In this document: piece by piece, positions 61,714 through 64,000 of the stretch | Numbering within the stretch: the first letter of the stretch is position 1 | Layout: each line of letters begins with the position of its first letter | Position numbers and translations under genes: made by a program | NCBI RefSeq assembly: GCF_001975825.1 | Contig: NZ_MTKN01000003.1 | Span: 186,001 to 250,000, forward strand | Direction of reading: 5' to 3' | DNA: 64,000 nt | Origin: [Flexibacter] sp. ATCC 35208 | Lineage (GTDB): Bacteria; Bacteroidota; Bacteroidia; Chitinophagales; Chitinophagaceae | Notes under the pieces: model-generated | Told to the model about the DNA's origin: nothing | The model's database searches: none | What the model saw: the letters and a program-made list of their open reading frames with translations, nothing else

Positions 61714-63723
61714 ATGACACGCCTTATTCTGCCTTGCTTAACCTGCCTGTTGTCATTTTCTGTATATGCGCAACAACCCGCAGACACTACCCAACTTCCT
61801 GAAGTACAGGTCATGGCCTATCCGGGCAAAAAATACTCATTCTTACAGGTACCATCCAGCAGCGCTGTCATTACCGAAAAACAAATATTACTGCAACAAG
61901 GGACTACGTTCATCCCCATCCTGAACTCCGTTCCGGGTATACGAATGGAAGAACGTTCCCCCGGTAGTTATCGCTTATCTCTGAGAGGTAGTCTGTTACG
62001 CTCTCCCTTTGGCATCCGGAATGTGAAGATCTATATGGACGAAATTCCTTTTACTGATGCAGGAGGCAACACGTATCTGAACCTATCAGATGCAGGGGCT
62101 TTCTCCGGCATAGAAGTACTGAAAGGGCCTGATGGCAGCCAGTTCGGTGCTAACTCTGGCGGTGTGGTACTCCTCCACCCTGCCGGTACCCTTCCAGATA
62201 CCGCTCACCTGAAAGCAGATATTCAGGGGGGCAGTTATGGCCTCTTCCATGAAGAAGCCGGCTGGCAGCAACAATGGAATAAATACCAGGTCAATATATA
62301 TGAAGGTGTACAGCGATCTGACGGCTACCGCCAGAATAGCGCCTTAAAAAGATATTATATACAAACGGCCCAACAGTGGCAATACAATCCGTATAACAGC
62401 CTCAAACTGATTGCATTCTATAGCGATATGGATTATCGTACCCCCGGAGGCCTCACCGCCGCCCAGGCTGCCGCCAATCCCCGCGCTGCCCGACCAGCCA
62501 CTGCTACCCTGCCCGGCGCCATTGAGCAACAAGCCGGCATCCGCAATAAAACCGCTTTAGGTGGTTTAGTACACACTGCCCAGTTATCCACACACTGGAA
62601 ACATGTGTTTACCCTTTACGGAATCAATACACACTTCGAAAATCCGTTTATTACAAACTTCGAAGCCAGGGATGAAAACACTGCCGGTGCACGTACTTAT
62701 ATCGCACTACAGGATCAACCCATCAATGGCACCAATATACATGTAGACTGGACCACGGGTATTGAATGGTCACAAACCAATTCTGACATTGTAAACTATG
62801 GCAATAACAAAGGGAAAAGAGATACCGTGCAGGCAGCCAGCAATATCACTGCCGGCCAGCATTTCTTTTTCACAAGTCTGTCTGTTCGTCCCGGTACACA
62901 ATGGATTATAGAAGCCGCTCTCAGCGTCAATTATTTTAAATACCGCTTTGAAGAGGGTAGAAAGAAGTTTGATGCAGAGTTGATGCCACGGGTATCTCTC
63001 TCTTATCTTATCCTCCCTGAATGGTCTGTACGCGCTTCTGTAAGCAGAGGATATTCTCCTCCTTCCATTGCAGAAGTACGCGCGACTGACAATATCATTA
63101 ATACCACTTTACAGGCTGAAACAGGCTGGAATTACGAAGCAGGCTTCCGTTTACAGGGAGCCCGTCATCAATACCAGCTGGATGCATCTGTATTCTATTA
63201 CAAACTACAGGATGCCATCGTTCGTCAGCTCCATGATGATGGTACAGAATACTTCATCAATGCTGGCGGCACGGAACAAAAAGGCATAGAAGTGCAAGGT
63301 ATGACCTGGTTCACTAAATGGCTGCAATTCAATGGTAGTTATGCTTACAGCCATTTCATATTCAGTGATTATAACACAGCTGGCAAAAACCTTTCCGGCA
63401 ATGCCATTACCGGCGTACCGCGTCATGTAGCATATGCAGGCTTGCTGGCACAATTGCCTGCACACTTATCAGTATATGCACAATACACATTTACAGATAA
63501 GCTGCCATTGGACGATGCTAACACTGCTTACGCCAAACAATATCATTTATTACAAGGGAAAGTAAGTTGGCAAATGCTGCGCAATATAACGATCTACGCA
63601 GGTGCCGATAACATCCTGAACCAGTTCTATAGCCTGGGGAATGACCTGAATGCAGTAGCAAACCGTTACTTCAATCCTGCTGCGCTGCGCAGCTATTACG
63701 GTGGTGTAAGAGTACATCTCTAA
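61714..63723 (+). CDS. TonB-dependent outer-membrane receptor
   Basis: A 669-residue receptor with a signal peptide (MTRLILPCLTCLLSFSVYAQ) and a TonB-box-like LPEVQVMAYPGKK near the start. A plug domain follows at about 40-160 (SVPGIRMEERSPGSYRLSLRGSLLRSP, then LKGPDGSQFGANSGG), then a 22-strand-type barrel ending YYGGVRVHL. It lacks the carboxypeptidase-like N-terminal extension of SusC receptors, so it is more like siderophore or vitamin receptors than a SusC partner. No SusD gene is near. Substrate unknown. Confidence 0.92.
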   Translation: MTRLILPCLTCLLSFSVYAQQPADTTQLPEVQVMAYPGKKYSFLQVPSSSAVITEKQILLQQGTTFIPILNSVPGIRMEERSPGSYRLSLRGSLLRSPFGIRNVKIYMDEIPFTDAGGNTYLNLSDAGAFSGIEVLKGPDGSQFGANSGGVVLLHPAGTLPDTAHLKADIQGGSYGLFHEEAGWQQQWNKYQVNIYEGVQRSDGYRQNSALKRYYIQTAQQWQYNPYNSLKLIAFYSDMDYRTPGGLTAAQAAANPRAARPATATLPGAIEQQAGIRNKTALGGLVHTAQLSTHWKHVFTLYGINTHFENPFITNFEARDENTAGARTYIALQDQPINGTNIHVDWTTGIEWSQTNSDIVNYGNNKGKRDTVQAASNITAGQHFFFTSLSVRPGTQWIIEAALSVNYFKYRFEEGRKKFDAELMPRVSLSYLILPEWSVRASVSRGYSPPSIAEVRATDNIINTTLQAETGWNYEAGFRLQGARHQYQLDASVFYYKLQDAIVRQLHDDGTEYFINAGGTEQKGIEVQGMTWFTKWLQFNGSYAYSHFIFSDYNTAGKNLSGNAITGVPRHVAYAGLLAQLPAHLSVYAQYTFTDKLPLDDANTAYAKQYHLLQGKVSWQMLRNITIYAGADNILNQFYSLGNDLNAVANRYFNPAALRSYYGGVRVHL

Positions 63724-63731
63724 AAAAAGAA

Positions 63732-63755
63732 AGGGGCCGCCTAAAGGCCGCCCCT
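63732..63755. terminator. Terminator between receptor and galT
   Basis: A GC-rich stem (AGGGGC/GCCCCT, one mismatch, GCCT/AGGC) with a two-base loop. On the minus strand a long T-rich run follows, as expected for galT; it may act in both directions. Confidence 0.7.
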
Positions 63756-63791
63756 ACACACATTGGATCAAAAAAAACAAAAAAACATAGA

Positions 63792-64000
<209 letters not shown>

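Overview
The window looks like a chromosomal segment of a Bacteroidota bacterium, most likely family Chitinophagaceae (Chitinophaga-like). The pointers are: several promoters matching the Bacteroidota sigma pattern (TTTG, 19-21 bases, TAnnTTTG); a TonB energy transducer and a TonB-dependent receptor; Bacteroidota-style small regulators and sigma-like proteins; GH20 and GH29 glycosidases; and housekeeping genes of the type found in that family. Species is not determinable from the sequence alone. No rRNA, tRNA, CRISPR array or insertion sequence was found.

Layout. 0-14.8 kb is mostly housekeeping: a truncated radC, a Gfo/Idh/MocA oxidoreductase, ispD, queA, an orphan double-ATPase ABC protein, AMP nucleosidase divergent from a lone HsdR-N nuclease-fold protein, then a ccmB-ccmC-ccmD-gdh block, a biotin carboxylase, a GtrA membrane protein, thymidine kinase, a Pro-rich protein of unknown function and Kdo transferase. 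14.9-20.9 kb is one sugar-nucleotide operon (DegT aminotransferase, ugd, uxs, rfbB, rfbC, rfbD) closed by a 19-bp perfect terminator stem; rfbA is absent. 21-28.2 kb holds a secreted DUF3108-like protein, tyrS, a flavin-fold protein and a two-gene operon of secreted amidohydrolases in which two of three domains have lost the HxH metal motif. 28.4-32 kb carries glycerate 2-kinase, mannonate dehydratase and a MarR regulator.

32.2-38.2 kb is the accessory part: a sigma-region-2-like/transmembrane/TPR fusion, an AraC regulator with a siderophore-interacting-type flavoprotein, a LuxR regulator with an eroded receiver, and a 2-kb gene-poor stretch with a candidate small RNA, phased GTTAA repeats, a small HTH protein with a hydrophobic tail and an unknown 121-residue protein. 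38.2-41.5 kb is an mprF-virJ/acvB pair, predicted to make and break an aminoacylated lipid.

41.6-51.7 kb has a universal stress protein, GH20 hexosaminidase, a membrane-anchored glutamate-synthase-like flavoprotein, GH29 fucosidase and the oxidative pentose phosphate genes gnd-zwf-pgl. 51.8-57.5 kb is a complete urease operon in the order ureA-B-C-E-F-G-D followed by a NicO-type nickel transporter gene. 57.6-64 kb has ppc, tonB, a TonB-dependent receptor and the 3' end of galT. The best leads for something undescribed are the sigma-TM-TPR fusion and the 36.1-38.2 kb pocket; both calls rest on motif reading by eye and need database searches.
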